A stretch of DNA of 64,000 bases, taken from positions 496,001 to 560,000 of the forward strand of contig CAVZKR010000002.1 in NCBI GenBank assembly GCA_963775935.1. The letters run 5' to 3'. Under the pieces are notes generated by a model. The model worked only from the letters and a program-made list of their open reading frames with translations, was not told where the DNA came from and searched no databases. Source of the DNA: JBBIPA01 sp963775935. GTDB taxonomy: Bacteria; Chloroflexota; Dehalococcoidia; GIF9; UBA5629. The translations under genes and the position numbers were made by a program. This document shows positions 1 through 9,957 of this stretch, one piece after another (positions within the stretch are counted from its first letter, which is position 1; each line of letters opens with the position of its first letter).

Positions 1-770
1 AGTCCAGGGGGTGTTGCTGCTTCGCTCCCTGCTGATTTTGGGTCGAGGGCTTGCATAATCTCTGTCAGGTTTCCACCACCAATATTTATTTCTGTCTTTT
101 TATCAGCTGGAGAAGCCGATACCAGATTACCAAGGTCTTTTTCACTCCAGTTAAGGGAGCCAGCAGACAACTCAGGCTTGTACAGATTGCCATTGCTATC
201 AGCGAAATGATTGCTTAAAAATGTCTTGTCTATTTGTTCTACCATGGTGTACAGCCCCAGATGGGTATCGTTTACCCAGAAATCGACAAGCGAGGTGCGG
301 GGAGTGGGGATATCCATTTGTTCAAAGAGTTCGTAAGCGAGAACTTCACGGATGAATGTCGGGTCACTGAAACCATTGCTAAAATTTAATTTCTTTATGC
401 CATTCAGATTACGAGCCGAGTTAAAAAAATTGAGGTCGACTTTCAGGCCGAATTTGATGGAACCGCTGCCAACTGCTGTGGAAAGGGAGGAGTTTCCCTT
501 AGGTCTTATGGCAATATCCGGTATACGTTGTCCATCGAACCACATGTCGGCTCTTACATATTGCTCGGCGCGTGCGTTTTTCTGGAGGAATGCCCAGTCA
601 TCCTCCGACATAACCATGCGCACCGTGGCTACACGGTCAGTGTAGAAGGGGTAGTTATTGTTGACACTGGTTTGCTCTTCCGTGTCGTGATAGCAACCCG
701 TGCTGCCAGCGGTTACTACTATGATGAATAGTATTGTTAGGATGATTGTCTTAATGTTTGTTATCTGCAT
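1..770 (-). CDS. CotH-like kinase lipoprotein (3' part beyond window)
   Basis: An open frame reads leftwards from ATG at 770 to the window edge (256 codons, C-terminus missing). The N-terminus is a signal segment of about 25 residues ending GSTGC, a slightly atypical lipobox, so a membrane-anchored lipoprotein is likely. The following region matches the CotH family: RPKGNSS near residue 90, then a KLNFSNGF block, a REVLAYELFEQ helix and GLYTMVEQIDKTFL. CotH proteins are atypical protein kinases first known from spore coats; many non-sporulating bacteria carry exported homologues of unknown substrate. The kinase catalytic core would lie partly outside the window, so activity cannot be judged. 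It is divergent from the regulator operon starting at 1114. Confidence 0.8.
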   Translation of the reverse strand, partial: MQITNIKTIILTILFIIVVTAGSTGCYHDTEEQTSVNNNYPFYTDRVATVRMVMSEDDWAFLQKNARAEQYVRADMWFDGQRIPDIAIRPKGNSSLSTAVGSGSIKFGLKVDLNFFNSARNLNGIKKLNFSNGFSDPTFIREVLAYELFEQMDIPTPRTSLVDFWVNDTHLGLYTMVEQIDKTFLSNHFADSNGNLYKPELSAGSLNWSEKDLGNLVSASPADKKTEINIGGGNLTEIMQALDPKSAGSEAATPPG

Positions 771-961
771 GACTGTTTATCTCGGAAAAACAAAGTTTAA
801 CTATTTTAAAACTGCCTGTTATAGTGAGTTATACAATATCACCTGAGCTATCCATAAAATGCCGCCTGTCAATACCAGGAAGCATAACAGTAATAAAGCG
901 AGTAGTAAATTTGTTCTATTCATTGTCCAACTCTTTTTTTATCTATCGTAACCATGAAATG

Positions 962-978
962 TTAATTTTTAGTTAACG
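962..978 (+). promoter_or_regulatory. PhoP-box-like direct repeat (upstream site)
   Basis: TTAATT, five bases, TTAACG: two hexamers 11 bp apart, resembling the Bacillus PhoP box (TTAACA repeats with 4-6 bp spacing). It lies about 135 bp before the response regulator gene and is the weaker of two sites there. Confidence 0.35.
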
Positions 979-1030
979 CGACGGCAGATATCTGGTAAGC
1001 TATTCATATAGTGATGGAGTGGAATGCATA

Positions 1031-1047
1031 TTAACAGGATATTAACA
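1031..1047 (+). promoter_or_regulatory. PhoP-box-like direct repeat TTAACA-N5-TTAACA
   Basis: A perfect pair of TTAACA hexamers with an 11-bp period, 66 bp before the GTG of the response regulator. The same 6-5-6 layout recurs before other genes in this window, including the paralogous regulator at 35001. Autoregulation by the encoded OmpR-family regulator is inferred, not shown. Confidence 0.55.
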
Positions 1048-1113
1048 ATTATATTTCATACTAAAGGTAAAGGTAAATTTGACATAATGTATTCTGTATA
1101 AAGAGAAAATACT

Positions 1114-1815
1114 GTGGGAAAGAAACAAAGAGTACTGGTCGTAGATGATGACCCGGGGACGGCAAACCTGGTGAGACTCTACCTGGAACGAGCAGGGTAT
1201 GCGGTGGAGGTCTCATATGATGGGGCGGATGCCCTGGCAAAAGTCAAAAGACAGACTCCTGACTTAGTTGTGTTAGACATCATGCTGCCGGACGCCAGCG
1301 GGCTGGATATCTGCCAGCGATTGCGTTCCGAATCTGATGTGCCGGTCATTATGCTGACAGCGAAAGTATTGGAGACAGATAAAATCCAGGGATTTGCCAG
1401 AGGAGCCGACGACTATGTAACCAAACCGTTCAGTCCCCGGGAATTAGTTTCCAGGGTTCAGGCGGTGATTCGGCGCTGCAACTATGACCGGATACCGAGT
1501 GGTCCAACTCAAGTTACACGCGGGAAGTTCACTGTGAATTTCGAACGCAGGGAAGTTCAACTTGGAGATATGCCAATTCGACTTACGCCTACGGAATTTC
1601 GCCTGTTTTCAGCACTGATGCTTGAGCCACATAGAGTATTTAGCAGGGGAGAGCTTATTGAGAAGGCTTTTGGTTTCGACTACGAAGCTCTCGAGCGAAC
1701 CCTGGATGTCCATATTCTTCATTTGAGACGTAAGCTGAAGAAGGTTGATCCGGAAGGCGACCAGTATATTAGTACCATGTATGGCATGGGTTATACCTTA
1801 AAGGTAGATAAATGA
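1114..1815 (+). CDS. OmpR/PhoB-family response regulator
   Basis: This is a 233-residue two-domain regulator starting at GTG. The receiver domain occupies residues 1-120, with the acidic pocket D11-D13, the phospho-acceptor D55 in VVLDIMLP, T82 and K104. A winged-helix DNA-binding domain follows at about 130-232 (LTPTEFRL, RTLDVHILHLRRKL, GMGYTLKV). Phosphorylation of D55 should come from the kinase encoded immediately downstream, whose ATG overlaps this stop codon by 4 bp. The protein is about four-fifths identical by eye, without gaps, to the regulator at 35001. Tandem TTAACA repeats upstream suggest autoregulation in the PhoP manner. Confidence 0.93.
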   Translation: MGKKQRVLVVDDDPGTANLVRLYLERAGYAVEVSYDGADALAKVKRQTPDLVVLDIMLPDASGLDICQRLRSESDVPVIMLTAKVLETDKIQGFARGADDYVTKPFSPRELVSRVQAVIRRCNYDRIPSGPTQVTRGKFTVNFERREVQLGDMPIRLTPTEFRLFSALMLEPHRVFSRGELIEKAFGFDYEALERTLDVHILHLRRKLKKVDPEGDQYISTMYGMGYTLKVDK

Positions 1816-3311
1816 AGATATTCAGTTTCCGCTGGCGACTTTTCCTGGCGTTCATTTTAGTCTTTGCCATAGGCATAGGTGCAGTTGCGTTGTTTATCAG
1901 CAGCACTGTTACGACTGAAATAAGGCGCTCTGAGGGAAAAGATATGTTCGGTCACATCGACCGAATGAAAACTATATTACAGCAGCACTACGAAGATAAT
2001 AAGGGATGGTCTGAAGTTCAACCCACTGTAGAGCAGATAGCCGAACTGTACCGATTAAGGGTGCTTGTTGTCGATAATGCTATAGTTGTCGGTGACTCAG
2101 GGCAAGCTCTCCTTGGACAGCCTTTTGACCCGAATGCATCTACGGATGCAATATCTGTTGATAGCTCAATACCAGGCGAACCTCGCCCACTACCGGGCGT
2201 AATGTTCACAAGTAGCCAGCAGCCTGATGGAAAAGTTATTTTGGAACCTAAGCCCTTTCCACTGCGCCAATTTGGTGGACCACCGCCTGGGCCTGGTAGT
2301 GCACCCCCTGGGCCTGGTAGCCAACCGCCACCAAGGTGGGAAGAGCTCAGTCAGGCTAAAATTGATGAGCTACGTGCCTCTACGAACTGGGCGATACTCT
2401 GGGGAGGATTGCTCGGTATAGCGCTGGCGGCAGTGGCGACATTATTTTTGTCGCGCAGTATGGCAGTCTCTATACACTCACTGGCTACTGCTGCCAGAAG
2501 AATAGCGGGCGGAGACCTGAGTCAACGGGTCACAGTAAAGTCTAAAGATGAAATTGGCAAACTGGCAAATGATTTTAATTTCATGGGAGCGGAATTAGAG
2601 CGTACCGATAAACTGCGAAGAAACCTGATAGCCGATATTGCCCATGAGTTGAGGACACCCCTTTCTAATGTACGAGGTTACATTGAAGCCTTATACGATG
2701 GCGTTATTCAAGTTGATGACAGCAGCAAAAAGTATATGTATGATGAAGTGTTATTGCTAACCAGACTGGTGGATGACCTTCATGAGCTTGCCTTAGCTGA
2801 GTCAGGAGAAATGAAGTTATCATGCGAGGTCAATGATATCGGGGAGATAGCCGATGCTGCGGTGAAAGCGCTACAGCCTAAAATAATTGCTAAAAAGCTG
2901 AAAGTTAATCTTGATGTACCTGAGATACCAGCATATGCCATGGTAGACAGGGGCAGAATAGAGCAGGTGTTGCTTAACCTGCTGGTGAATGCCATCAATT
3001 TCACGCCCGAAAAAGGCAAAATTACCGTTTCCGTACATAAAAATACCAAAGAAATTGAAGTGAGTGTCACCGATACCGGCATAGGTATACCACCGGATGA
3101 GCTTCCCTATATTTTTGAGCGGTTCTATCGCGTAGACAAATCGAGGGCGCGGGCTACCGGTGGTAGCGGTCTCGGACTGACTATCGCCTGTCGACTTATC
3201 GAAGCGCAGGGAGGCAAAATGAAAGCCGAAAGCACACTGGGCACAGGCAGTCGGTTCAGCTTTTCCTTGCCAGCCTATGAAGGCCAGGAGCACAATAATA
3301 GTGAGGAATGA
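1812..3311 (+). CDS. Membrane sensor histidine kinase
   Basis: A 499-residue transmembrane kinase, translationally coupled to the regulator by an ATGA overlap. The order is: a first membrane segment (about 9-30), an extracellular sensor of about 160 residues, a second membrane segment (about 190-213), a HAMP linker (to about 265), a HisKA domain with phospho-accepting H278 in IAHELRTP, then a HATPase domain with N box (LLNLLVNAINF), DTGIGIP and GGSGLGL. The end of the sensor domain just before the second membrane segment is a Gly/Pro low-complexity stretch containing a duplicated GPPPGPGS-like unit, an odd feature for a ligand-binding module. The signal sensed is not evident; the upstream DNA repeats hint at a PhoR-like role. 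Confidence 0.93.
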   Translation: MKIFSFRWRLFLAFILVFAIGIGAVALFISSTVTTEIRRSEGKDMFGHIDRMKTILQQHYEDNKGWSEVQPTVEQIAELYRLRVLVVDNAIVVGDSGQALLGQPFDPNASTDAISVDSSIPGEPRPLPGVMFTSSQQPDGKVILEPKPFPLRQFGGPPPGPGSAPPGPGSQPPPRWEELSQAKIDELRASTNWAILWGGLLGIALAAVATLFLSRSMAVSIHSLATAARRIAGGDLSQRVTVKSKDEIGKLANDFNFMGAELERTDKLRRNLIADIAHELRTPLSNVRGYIEALYDGVIQVDDSSKKYMYDEVLLLTRLVDDLHELALAESGEMKLSCEVNDIGEIADAAVKALQPKIIAKKLKVNLDVPEIPAYAMVDRGRIEQVLLNLLVNAINFTPEKGKITVSVHKNTKEIEVSVTDTGIGIPPDELPYIFERFYRVDKSRARATGGSGLGLTIACRLIEAQGGKMKAESTLGTGSRFSFSLPAYEGQEHNNSEE

Positions 3312-3317
3312 AATAGT

Positions 3318-5544
3318 ATGAAATCTTTACGACTATTTAAATGGTTTAACTCATGTTCCCTTATCTCTACAGTACTGCGTTGTACGCTGGTATTGTTACT
3401 TATCGTCACAGCAAGCCTGGCTTTTGCTGTCAGTCCGGTTTTTGCTTTGCCAGCAATAACTGTCAGCTCGTTACCTAACGGGCAGGTCAATGTTTACTAC
3501 GTCACCACATTAACCGCTGCTCCATTAAGTAGTCCCTACACCTGGTCAATAACCTGGCACTTTGCCTCCAGGGTTGACACTCACTGCAGCGAGTGGGATT
3601 ATTGCAGGCACACCAACTACGATTGGCACGTATGCCTTTACTGTTGTGGTCACTGATACCATTGGTCCTTCGCCGGCGCAAAGCTTTTCAATCACTATCG
3701 TACCACCACCTCTCAGCATTACTGCAGCAAGCCTGGCACAAGGTAAAGAAGGCACTACGTACACCGCCACCTTAACTGCTACTGGTGGCACTACGCCGTA
3801 TTACTGGACTATCATAGATGGCTCTCTGCCGTCAGGACTGAGTCTAACGACAACTGGCGGTTATATAACCGGTACTCCGACTCGCGGTAGCACTGGTACG
3901 TATACGTTCACCGTCAATGTGAGCGATAGCTCGCCAACAGCCCAATCTACGCAGAGGAGCTTCACTATCTATATTGAGAAGGGGCTTTTTCAATCCACTA
4001 TTACCGTGGGTTCCAGCCTTAAGTCGGGCAGCACTAAAGTGTATGTGGGTGGTACAGCAGTCAATATACTCAAAGGCGGTGAGTATATCAATATCAACTT
4101 CGATCTGGGGGTGACCAGGACTATATCCGTCGAACCTCTGGTTACCGACCCTTCAAATTCAGGGGTAAGATACAGAGCACAGACGGAAACAACAACCATA
4201 TCGGAGCTTCAACCGAATGCCGAGTTCAGCTACTATACCGAATATCAGGTGACCGTTACTACCGAGCCATCGATTGGCACGCAGCCTTCAGGTTCCGGCT
4301 GGTACCGACAAGGTACGGCTGTCAATGTCAACACGACTACCGATGTCCAGGGGAATACTGGTGTACTGTACAAATTCGCCTACTGGCTACCGCCAAGTAA
4401 TCAGAAGATAACCACTGAGCAATTGAACTTCACCGTGGACAATCCGTCGACTGTGGTAGCCTACTACGATACGTATTACAGATTAACCACGGAATCAATT
4501 TATGGTGAAGTAGAGGGGGGTGGCTGGTATAAGGCTGGGAGCGAGGCTCGCTGGGCGGTGATAAATGATAAAGTACCGATGGAAGGACTGATTGGCTTCT
4601 TCCAGGGAAAATATACGACGGCCAAATTGAGTGGTAAAGAGCTTATGGACGGACCAAAAACAGTCACCCTATCCTGGAAGCCTGACTATAGCATGCCCTA
4701 TATACTCATCCCTCTGGCGATTCTAGGCTTTGTCCTGGTGATTGTGGGAATGTATTTTCTGCTAAGGGGGCAGCAACCTCGCCCTCAGCCTCAACAAATG
4801 TCCGCAGCTCAATCACCCTATCCACCACCATATATGCCACCACCTTATTCTCCACCATATATGCCACCACCACCTCCCAGGCCTATACCTCAACAACATA
4901 CTACGGTGGTGATGATAGGAGATAAAGGGAGCGGTACGACAAAGCAGCTACCTTCATCAACGAAGGAAGAGCTCATGGCAAGATTCGGTGAACTTCTGGA
5001 GAAATACGAGACTGAGATTAAAGCCACATCAGGAATACGACCAGAAGCGTTACCCAGGGTTGAGACCTTCACCCAGGAAAAGATGATTTCTGCGCCTCCG
5101 CCTGTCTCGCCATCGGCGGCCTATGCCGATTTCAGTCAGAAAGAACTTGGAGAGCAGCCATGCCGCTATACTGCTAAAAAACTTCTGCGGACAGTCGCCC
5201 GTAAGTGGGAAAAGACGGAAGGCAGTACTGTCGAATTGCCGTCAACTACCGCAGGTGAAACAAAGGGCAGCACCGGGCTTCTGGTAGTATGGGCAAGATA
5301 TATCTTTCATGAGTGGGAGATTCTCAACTGTTCTCTCCCGTTAAACCATCCTGGAAAACATAGAGGAGCTACAAATACCGTGTATACCCTGCTGAACAGT
5401 ATCACTGAAAAGAAAATCTATTCTCCTGATGATAAGGAGCTGCTGCCGCCAGCATTACATTATACTGAGGGACTGTCAGAACTGGAGCTCCCCGATGAAC
5501 AGATTGTGTCTGCTGCTGAACTTCCGACCGAGACTATACGATAA
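3318..5544 (+). pseudogene. Ig-like (He_PIG) membrane-anchored surface protein, one frameshift
   Basis: Two overlapping frames form one gene. The first part (from 3318) encodes a signal peptide and the start of a putative-Ig domain, up to YTWSIT. The remainder (from TTG at 3562) resumes with LPPGLTLTAASG, the canonical continuation of that domain. The join near 3555-3561 lacks two bases: adding AG would restore ITSGTLPPGL. Downstream are a second Ig-like domain, a long beta-rich ectodomain, a membrane segment (about 4696-4767), a Pro/Tyr-rich cytoplasmic stretch (PYMPPPYSPPYMPPPP) and a folded C-terminal region without recognised homology. Only 6 bp separate it from the kinase gene, so it is probably co-transcribed. 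The frameshift may be a sequence error. Confidence 0.7.
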
Positions 5545-5734
5545 CTACCCGGGATTTGGCTATGAGCGTAGTGAAGCGGACATGTCCTTTAAGAAATAGT
5601 GCCGAGAAGTATTCTGAACGGGAGTTGTGCAGAAAACCTCCTTGGTTTATTATGTTATTAACTGGATAGTGGTAGTTGTTTTATAAAGTTCTTTTTGGAA
5701 CAGAAACGATAATGCAGCTTGCGAGCAAGCGGAA

Positions 5735-7495
5735 ATGAGGAAGATGAACATTAAGGCTTTCTCTCTGGCATTAGGTCTTATTTTTCTTTCCTGTTTCACC
5801 CGGGCACCGGTCGTTGAGGCCGCTGGAATGACTCCATCACAAGGTATTGTCGGCAGCACGGTAACTATCTCCAGTCTTACAGTCAATCAGCCTTTTGTCG
5901 TCAGGTGGGATAGTGTCGATATTATCAGTGGTACAGTCCCCTTGAGCGGATATGTTACGTTTACCGTACCTGAAACAGTTGGCACCAGTCACGGTGTAGA
6001 GGTACAAAATCCAACTGGCACGCAGGTCCTGAGCACTACGTTTCTGGTTATGCCTTCGATAACCATCGACCCTATTTCAGGTACTTCTGGTACCACGGTT
6101 TCTGTCAGCGGGAAAGGATTTGCAGCTTCGGAAAGTAGCATCCTGGTTACCTATGACAGCACCAATGTGAAGACTGATATTACCGCTGGCAGCCTCGGGT
6201 CCTGGAGTACAACCTTTGCTGCCCCTGCATCCGCCAAAGGCTCTCATTCAGTGGATGCATCCGGTAGCATCACCAGTGCCACGAATGTAGAAAATAAAAC
6301 CTTCACTGTTACTCCGTTGATAAGCATCAGCCCGACCAGTGGCAGCGTCAATACTACTGTCACCATAACAGGAAAAGGTTTTGTTGCCAGTGAATCTAGC
6401 ATCAAAGTCACCTACGATAGTAAAGAGGTAAAATCGGGAATTACCGCCGATGCCTCCGGTTCCTGGAGTGCAACTTTTTCTGTTCCCAGTTCTGCCGGCG
6501 GTAGCCACATTATAGATGCCTCGGGAAGTTCTACCATTGCCACTGATGTCTCGGATTGTAGCTTTGCTATTGCACCCAGTATGACTATCGATCGGGAATC
6601 GGGACGTGTCGGCGATGTGGTGAATATTGCCGGTAAAGGTTTCGGTCAGAATGAAAGCAGTATTGTGGTTACGTTCGACGGCGCTATACTGAAAAGTGCT
6701 CTTACCGCTGATGACAGTGGTCAGTGGTCAGCGAACATTGCCATACCTGCCTGCACCAGTGGTACTCATACTATCGATGCCTATGGAGCGACAACCAGCG
6801 CCAGCGCAGTTGCAGATAGAAGTATCGCCGTTCAGGCTCAGATAACTCTTAATCCTTCAGGTGGCAATGTGGGAGATACCATTAGTGTCGCCGGCACTGG
6901 CTTTACTGCGGGGCAACGCGTGACGATTATCTATGGCACGGTAACAGTGCTTTCCAATGTGACCGCTGATTCACAGGGGAATTTTTCCGGTAGCTTTAAA
7001 GCCTCGGGAGGTAACAGTGGCGACATAAAAGTAGTAGCCACTGATACTGCCGGTGTCACCACGTTTACTGCTTTCGCTATGGAAACTGCGGCCCCATCAG
7101 TACCTCAGATTAAATCACCAAAAGCCAAGAGCACGGTCGGTTTTATCGGCGATACCAAAATAATGTTTGATTGGTCTGATGTATCGGACCCCAGCGGTGT
7201 CTCTTACGATTTAGAAGTGAGTACACAAGCAGATTTCCCAGGTACGATAATCAAGCACGCTAATCTTACAGAGTCACAGTATGAGTCAACAGACGAGGAA
7301 ATGTTACCTCATGGTGAATATTACTGGCGCGTGCGGGCTATCGATGGCGCTGGTAATGCCAGCCAGTGGTCAGCATCATCGATGGTAAAAGCTGGGATTA
7401 TGCTCACTACCACGTTTATCATCGTTATTGTGATTCTGGTGCTTGTGATTATCGTGGTTCTGCTGCGTGTACGGCAGGTCTTTTTTAAACGCTAG
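5735..7495 (+). CDS. Secreted IPT/TIG-like repeat protein with C-terminal anchor
   Basis: A 586-residue protein with an N-terminal signal peptide ending near VVEAAG. At least three tandem domains of about 90 residues follow, each starting like ITIDPISGTSGTTVSVSGKGF and ending in the pattern SHxxDASGSxTxAT; a fourth and fifth are more diverged. A fibronectin-like domain precedes the end (YDLEVSTQADF, GEYYWRVRAIDGAGN), then one membrane helix and a short basic tail (RVRQVFFKR). Such IPT/TIG and FnIII arrays are usually surface-exposed binding or spacing modules. It belongs with the neighbouring repeat proteins at 3318, 9958 and 13044, but no substrate can be inferred. Confidence 0.85.
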   Translation: MRKMNIKAFSLALGLIFLSCFTRAPVVEAAGMTPSQGIVGSTVTISSLTVNQPFVVRWDSVDIISGTVPLSGYVTFTVPETVGTSHGVEVQNPTGTQVLSTTFLVMPSITIDPISGTSGTTVSVSGKGFAASESSILVTYDSTNVKTDITAGSLGSWSTTFAAPASAKGSHSVDASGSITSATNVENKTFTVTPLISISPTSGSVNTTVTITGKGFVASESSIKVTYDSKEVKSGITADASGSWSATFSVPSSAGGSHIIDASGSSTIATDVSDCSFAIAPSMTIDRESGRVGDVVNIAGKGFGQNESSIVVTFDGAILKSALTADDSGQWSANIAIPACTSGTHTIDAYGATTSASAVADRSIAVQAQITLNPSGGNVGDTISVAGTGFTAGQRVTIIYGTVTVLSNVTADSQGNFSGSFKASGGNSGDIKVVATDTAGVTTFTAFAMETAAPSVPQIKSPKAKSTVGFIGDTKIMFDWSDVSDPSGVSYDLEVSTQADFPGTIIKHANLTESQYESTDEEMLPHGEYYWRVRAIDGAGNASQWSASSMVKAGIMLTTTFIIVIVILVLVIIVVLLRVRQVFFKR

Positions 7496-7717
7496 CTGCA
7501 CCTTACAGTCCGACATTAAAACTGGACTAATTATTAGACTCGTGTCGGGTCGAAGTAAATTGCATTCAAGTGCCTTAGCAAGCTTGACAATCAAATATGG
7601 CGTAGATATCATTGCGCGGAGGGGGTTGATTAATATCGATCCCTCATGAATCGAAGCGGAGCGAATTGGTAGCTGAAATAGCCGCAAACAGGCAACTCGA
7701 GACAGTGAGAGCTTACT

Positions 7718-7936
7718 ATGATAACAGCGATTGACGAGACAAAGTGCACAGGCTGCGGAGTATGCGTTGACGTTTGCCCGATAGATGCACTCAGGATGGA
7801 TGAAAAAGGTGAAAAAGCCGTCATCGAATACCCTGATGACTGTATGACTTGCTACACGTGTGAATTGAAGTGTCCCACTGGGGCGATCTTTGTTCACCCA
7901 TTCAAAGAGGTATTACCGAAAGCGATAAACTATTAA
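7718..7936 (+). CDS. 2[4Fe-4S] ferredoxin, small partner of the flavoprotein
   Basis: 72 residues with two cysteine motifs, CTGCGVCVDVCP near the N-terminus and CMTCYTCELKCP in the second half, each able to hold a [4Fe-4S] cluster. It ends 14 bp before the flavoprotein gene and has the size and spacing of an AprB-like electron-transfer subunit. It is expected to shuttle electrons to or from the FAD of the next gene product in the cytoplasm. The sequence alone does not show whether the pair acts on sulfur compounds or on an organic acid. Confidence 0.88.
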   Translation: MITAIDETKCTGCGVCVDVCPIDALRMDEKGEKAVIEYPDDCMTCYTCELKCPTGAIFVHPFKEVLPKAINY

Positions 7937-7950
7937 AGCAGGTGTAAGGC

Positions 7951-9660
7951 GTGGCTAAATTAGAAAATCTGGGTAAGGTTATTGAAATAGATGTACTTGT
8001 CATCGGTGGTGGTCCGTCAGGTTTATGGGCGGCGAATCGAGCTAGGGAACTTGGCAGTGATGTTTTGGTAGTGGATAAGGGACCACAAGATTGGGGAGGC
8101 CTCGCCTCATTGTCTGGTGGTGATTTTGACGCTGTTCTTCCTGGAGAAAACGTTGATGATTTTGTGCAGGACCTCGTCTATTATTACGATGGCCTATGCG
8201 AACAAGACCTGATTGAGGAAGTGTTTAAACATTCATTCGAAAGGCTTACCGACTATCAGAGATTTGGATGCCAGTTTCTCACAGAGCCAGATGGCAAACT
8301 AAAGGGTATTCCTCAGCGAGGATTGGAGCATGTCAAGCTTTATCCAGCTAAGTTCAAAGGCACAGGCGGAGAAGACATGATTCGGGGTCTCATAAAGGAA
8401 ACGAACAGGCTCGGTGTTAAACGGTTAGGCAGAATACTTATTACAGACCTGCTTAAGCGCGATGGCAGAGTTGTTGGTGCTGTAGGTTTCAATACGAGGG
8501 ATGGTGTGTTCTATATCTTTAAGGCAGGTGCTGTGGTCATTGCCACCGGTGAAGGAGGCTGGAAGTCATCATATCATTCACACACGGCATGCGGAGAAGG
8601 GACGTACATGGCATTCAGGGCTGGCGTTGAGCTGAAGAACATGGAGTTTGTTAGAGTGTGGAATTGTCCAACCCAATTTGCCTGGGAAAGTCAAACAACG
8701 CTGCTCCCACTGGGAGCGAGGTTTGTCAACGCCAGGGGTGAGTCTTTCATGGACAAATACTGTCCTGAGATGGGAAGCAAGACTGACCAGCACTACAATG
8801 TAATCGGCATGGCTATTGAGGCGAGAGAGGGTAGAGGCCCTATCTACTTTGACGTCAGCCGTATGAGATCTGATGATAGCAGGATAGTAAAGCCACAAAC
8901 CGGCTGGCAACTGCTCAATTACCAGAAGCTCGTGGCAATCGGAATGGATTTATTTAAGGACAGGACGGAGTGGATGCCACAACTCTACCAGACATGCGGC
9001 GGGCTGGTAGCAGATATCGACGGTAGAACCAGAGTACCTGGTTTATTTATAACCGGTTGTGCCCGAGGTATAGAGCCGGGACTCTGCATCGGGGGGCTTC
9101 ATCTCTGTATAACCGCTGTAACAGGTTACATCTCTGGCGCTGTCGCTGCCGAATATGCCAGGTCACACAGACCTGGTCAAATAGAGGAAGACGAAGCGGA
9201 AACATTCAAACGTACGTTGTTTGGTCATCTTGGCAAAACTGGTATTCCACCCAAGAAGGTGCTCACCAAAATTCAGGAAGCTGTTTTCCCGTACGAGGTA
9301 TGTATAATAAAGAGCGAAAAAAGTATAAAAAATGCTTTGAGTAAAATTGAACAGTTAAAGAATGAACTGATGCCGCAGATGATTGCTGCCGACGCCCACT
9401 ATCTCATGAAATTGATAGAGGTGCAGGCTATTGCATTTATGACTGAGATGTACCTGAGAGCTTCTTTGATGAGAACTGAGACGCGTGCAGGCCATTACCG
9501 GGAAGACTATCCAGACCGTGATGACAAAAATTGGTTGAAGTGGATAGTAATCAGCCAGGGAGACAACAAACTCAATCTACGTACCGAGCCTGTGCCCTTC
9601 TATAGGTATAAGTTCAAACCTGCCCGCTACTACATGGATAACTTCAGATTTCCGAGATAA
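7951..9660 (+). CDS. FAD-dependent fumarate reductase/AprA-family flavoprotein
   Basis: A 569-residue flavoprotein starting at GTG. Residues 15-35 form the dinucleotide-binding fold (VLVIGGGPSGLWAA), followed by GGLASLSGGDFDAV, a second FAD segment (AVVIATGEGGWKSS) and a C-terminal FAD motif (GLFITGCARGIEPGLCIGG). The layout matches the succinate dehydrogenase/fumarate reductase/APS reductase alpha-subunit superfamily. Adjacency to a small two-cluster ferredoxin resembles AprBA, yet the sequence is not close enough by eye to claim adenylylsulfate reduction. It could equally be an enoate or fumarate-type reductase. No membrane anchor gene is nearby, so a soluble two-subunit enzyme is likely. 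Confidence 0.85.
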   Translation: MAKLENLGKVIEIDVLVIGGGPSGLWAANRARELGSDVLVVDKGPQDWGGLASLSGGDFDAVLPGENVDDFVQDLVYYYDGLCEQDLIEEVFKHSFERLTDYQRFGCQFLTEPDGKLKGIPQRGLEHVKLYPAKFKGTGGEDMIRGLIKETNRLGVKRLGRILITDLLKRDGRVVGAVGFNTRDGVFYIFKAGAVVIATGEGGWKSSYHSHTACGEGTYMAFRAGVELKNMEFVRVWNCPTQFAWESQTTLLPLGARFVNARGESFMDKYCPEMGSKTDQHYNVIGMAIEAREGRGPIYFDVSRMRSDDSRIVKPQTGWQLLNYQKLVAIGMDLFKDRTEWMPQLYQTCGGLVADIDGRTRVPGLFITGCARGIEPGLCIGGLHLCITAVTGYISGAVAAEYARSHRPGQIEEDEAETFKRTLFGHLGKTGIPPKKVLTKIQEAVFPYEVCIIKSEKSIKNALSKIEQLKNELMPQMIAADAHYLMKLIEVQAIAFMTEMYLRASLMRTETRAGHYREDYPDRDDKNWLKWIVISQGDNKLNLRTEPVPFYRYKFKPARYYMDNFRFPR

Positions 9661-9679
9661 TACCGTAATTTGCCAGGAT

Positions 9680-9789
9680 GCTATGACAAAAACAAATGCG
9701 TCCAATATGCGTCTCTTCTCTTTATTGCTGGCTCGAAGATAATGCTCTCCTATTGCCTCGGTATATTCTCGTATGCTGTCTCGTGTCAT
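9680..9789 (-). pseudogene. Transposase N-terminal remnant
   Basis: From ATG at 9789, preceded by an AGGAGG-like site, the minus strand encodes TRDSIREYTEAIGEHYLRAS then NKEKRRILDAF. This resembles the start of integrase-core transposases (the pattern REY..A...RY..A.K.EK..ILD.F). The homology stops after about 35 residues and no integrase catalytic core follows, so this is a scrap of an insertion element. No intact copy or inverted terminal repeats are visible nearby. Confidence 0.5.
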
Positions 9790-9957
9790 GTCACCCTCCT
9801 TTGGGTAACACTTCTTTTGAGGCAGCGATACCACTTTAAGTAACAAAAATTATGACGCAATTCGCCCCTATAAAAGTATACTAAAAACATATATAATATT
9901 GAGTTAACATTAATGCATCACTTAATTGTATATGGAAAAAATAAGTGGGGGAATACA

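Noticed and set aside
1079..1101. TTGACA and TATAAA before the first regulator as a promoter
   Set aside because: The spacing is only about 12 bp, too short for a standard sigma-70 promoter.
7951..9660. Calling the ferredoxin/flavoprotein pair AprBA (adenylylsulfate reductase)
   Set aside because: The gene order and size fit, but no sulfate-pathway gene is nearby and diagnostic active-site residues could not be verified by eye.
9577..9660. Extension of the minus-strand transposase frame into the end of the flavoprotein gene
   Set aside because: Similarity to transposases ends near 9680; the remainder is antisense to the flavoprotein coding end.
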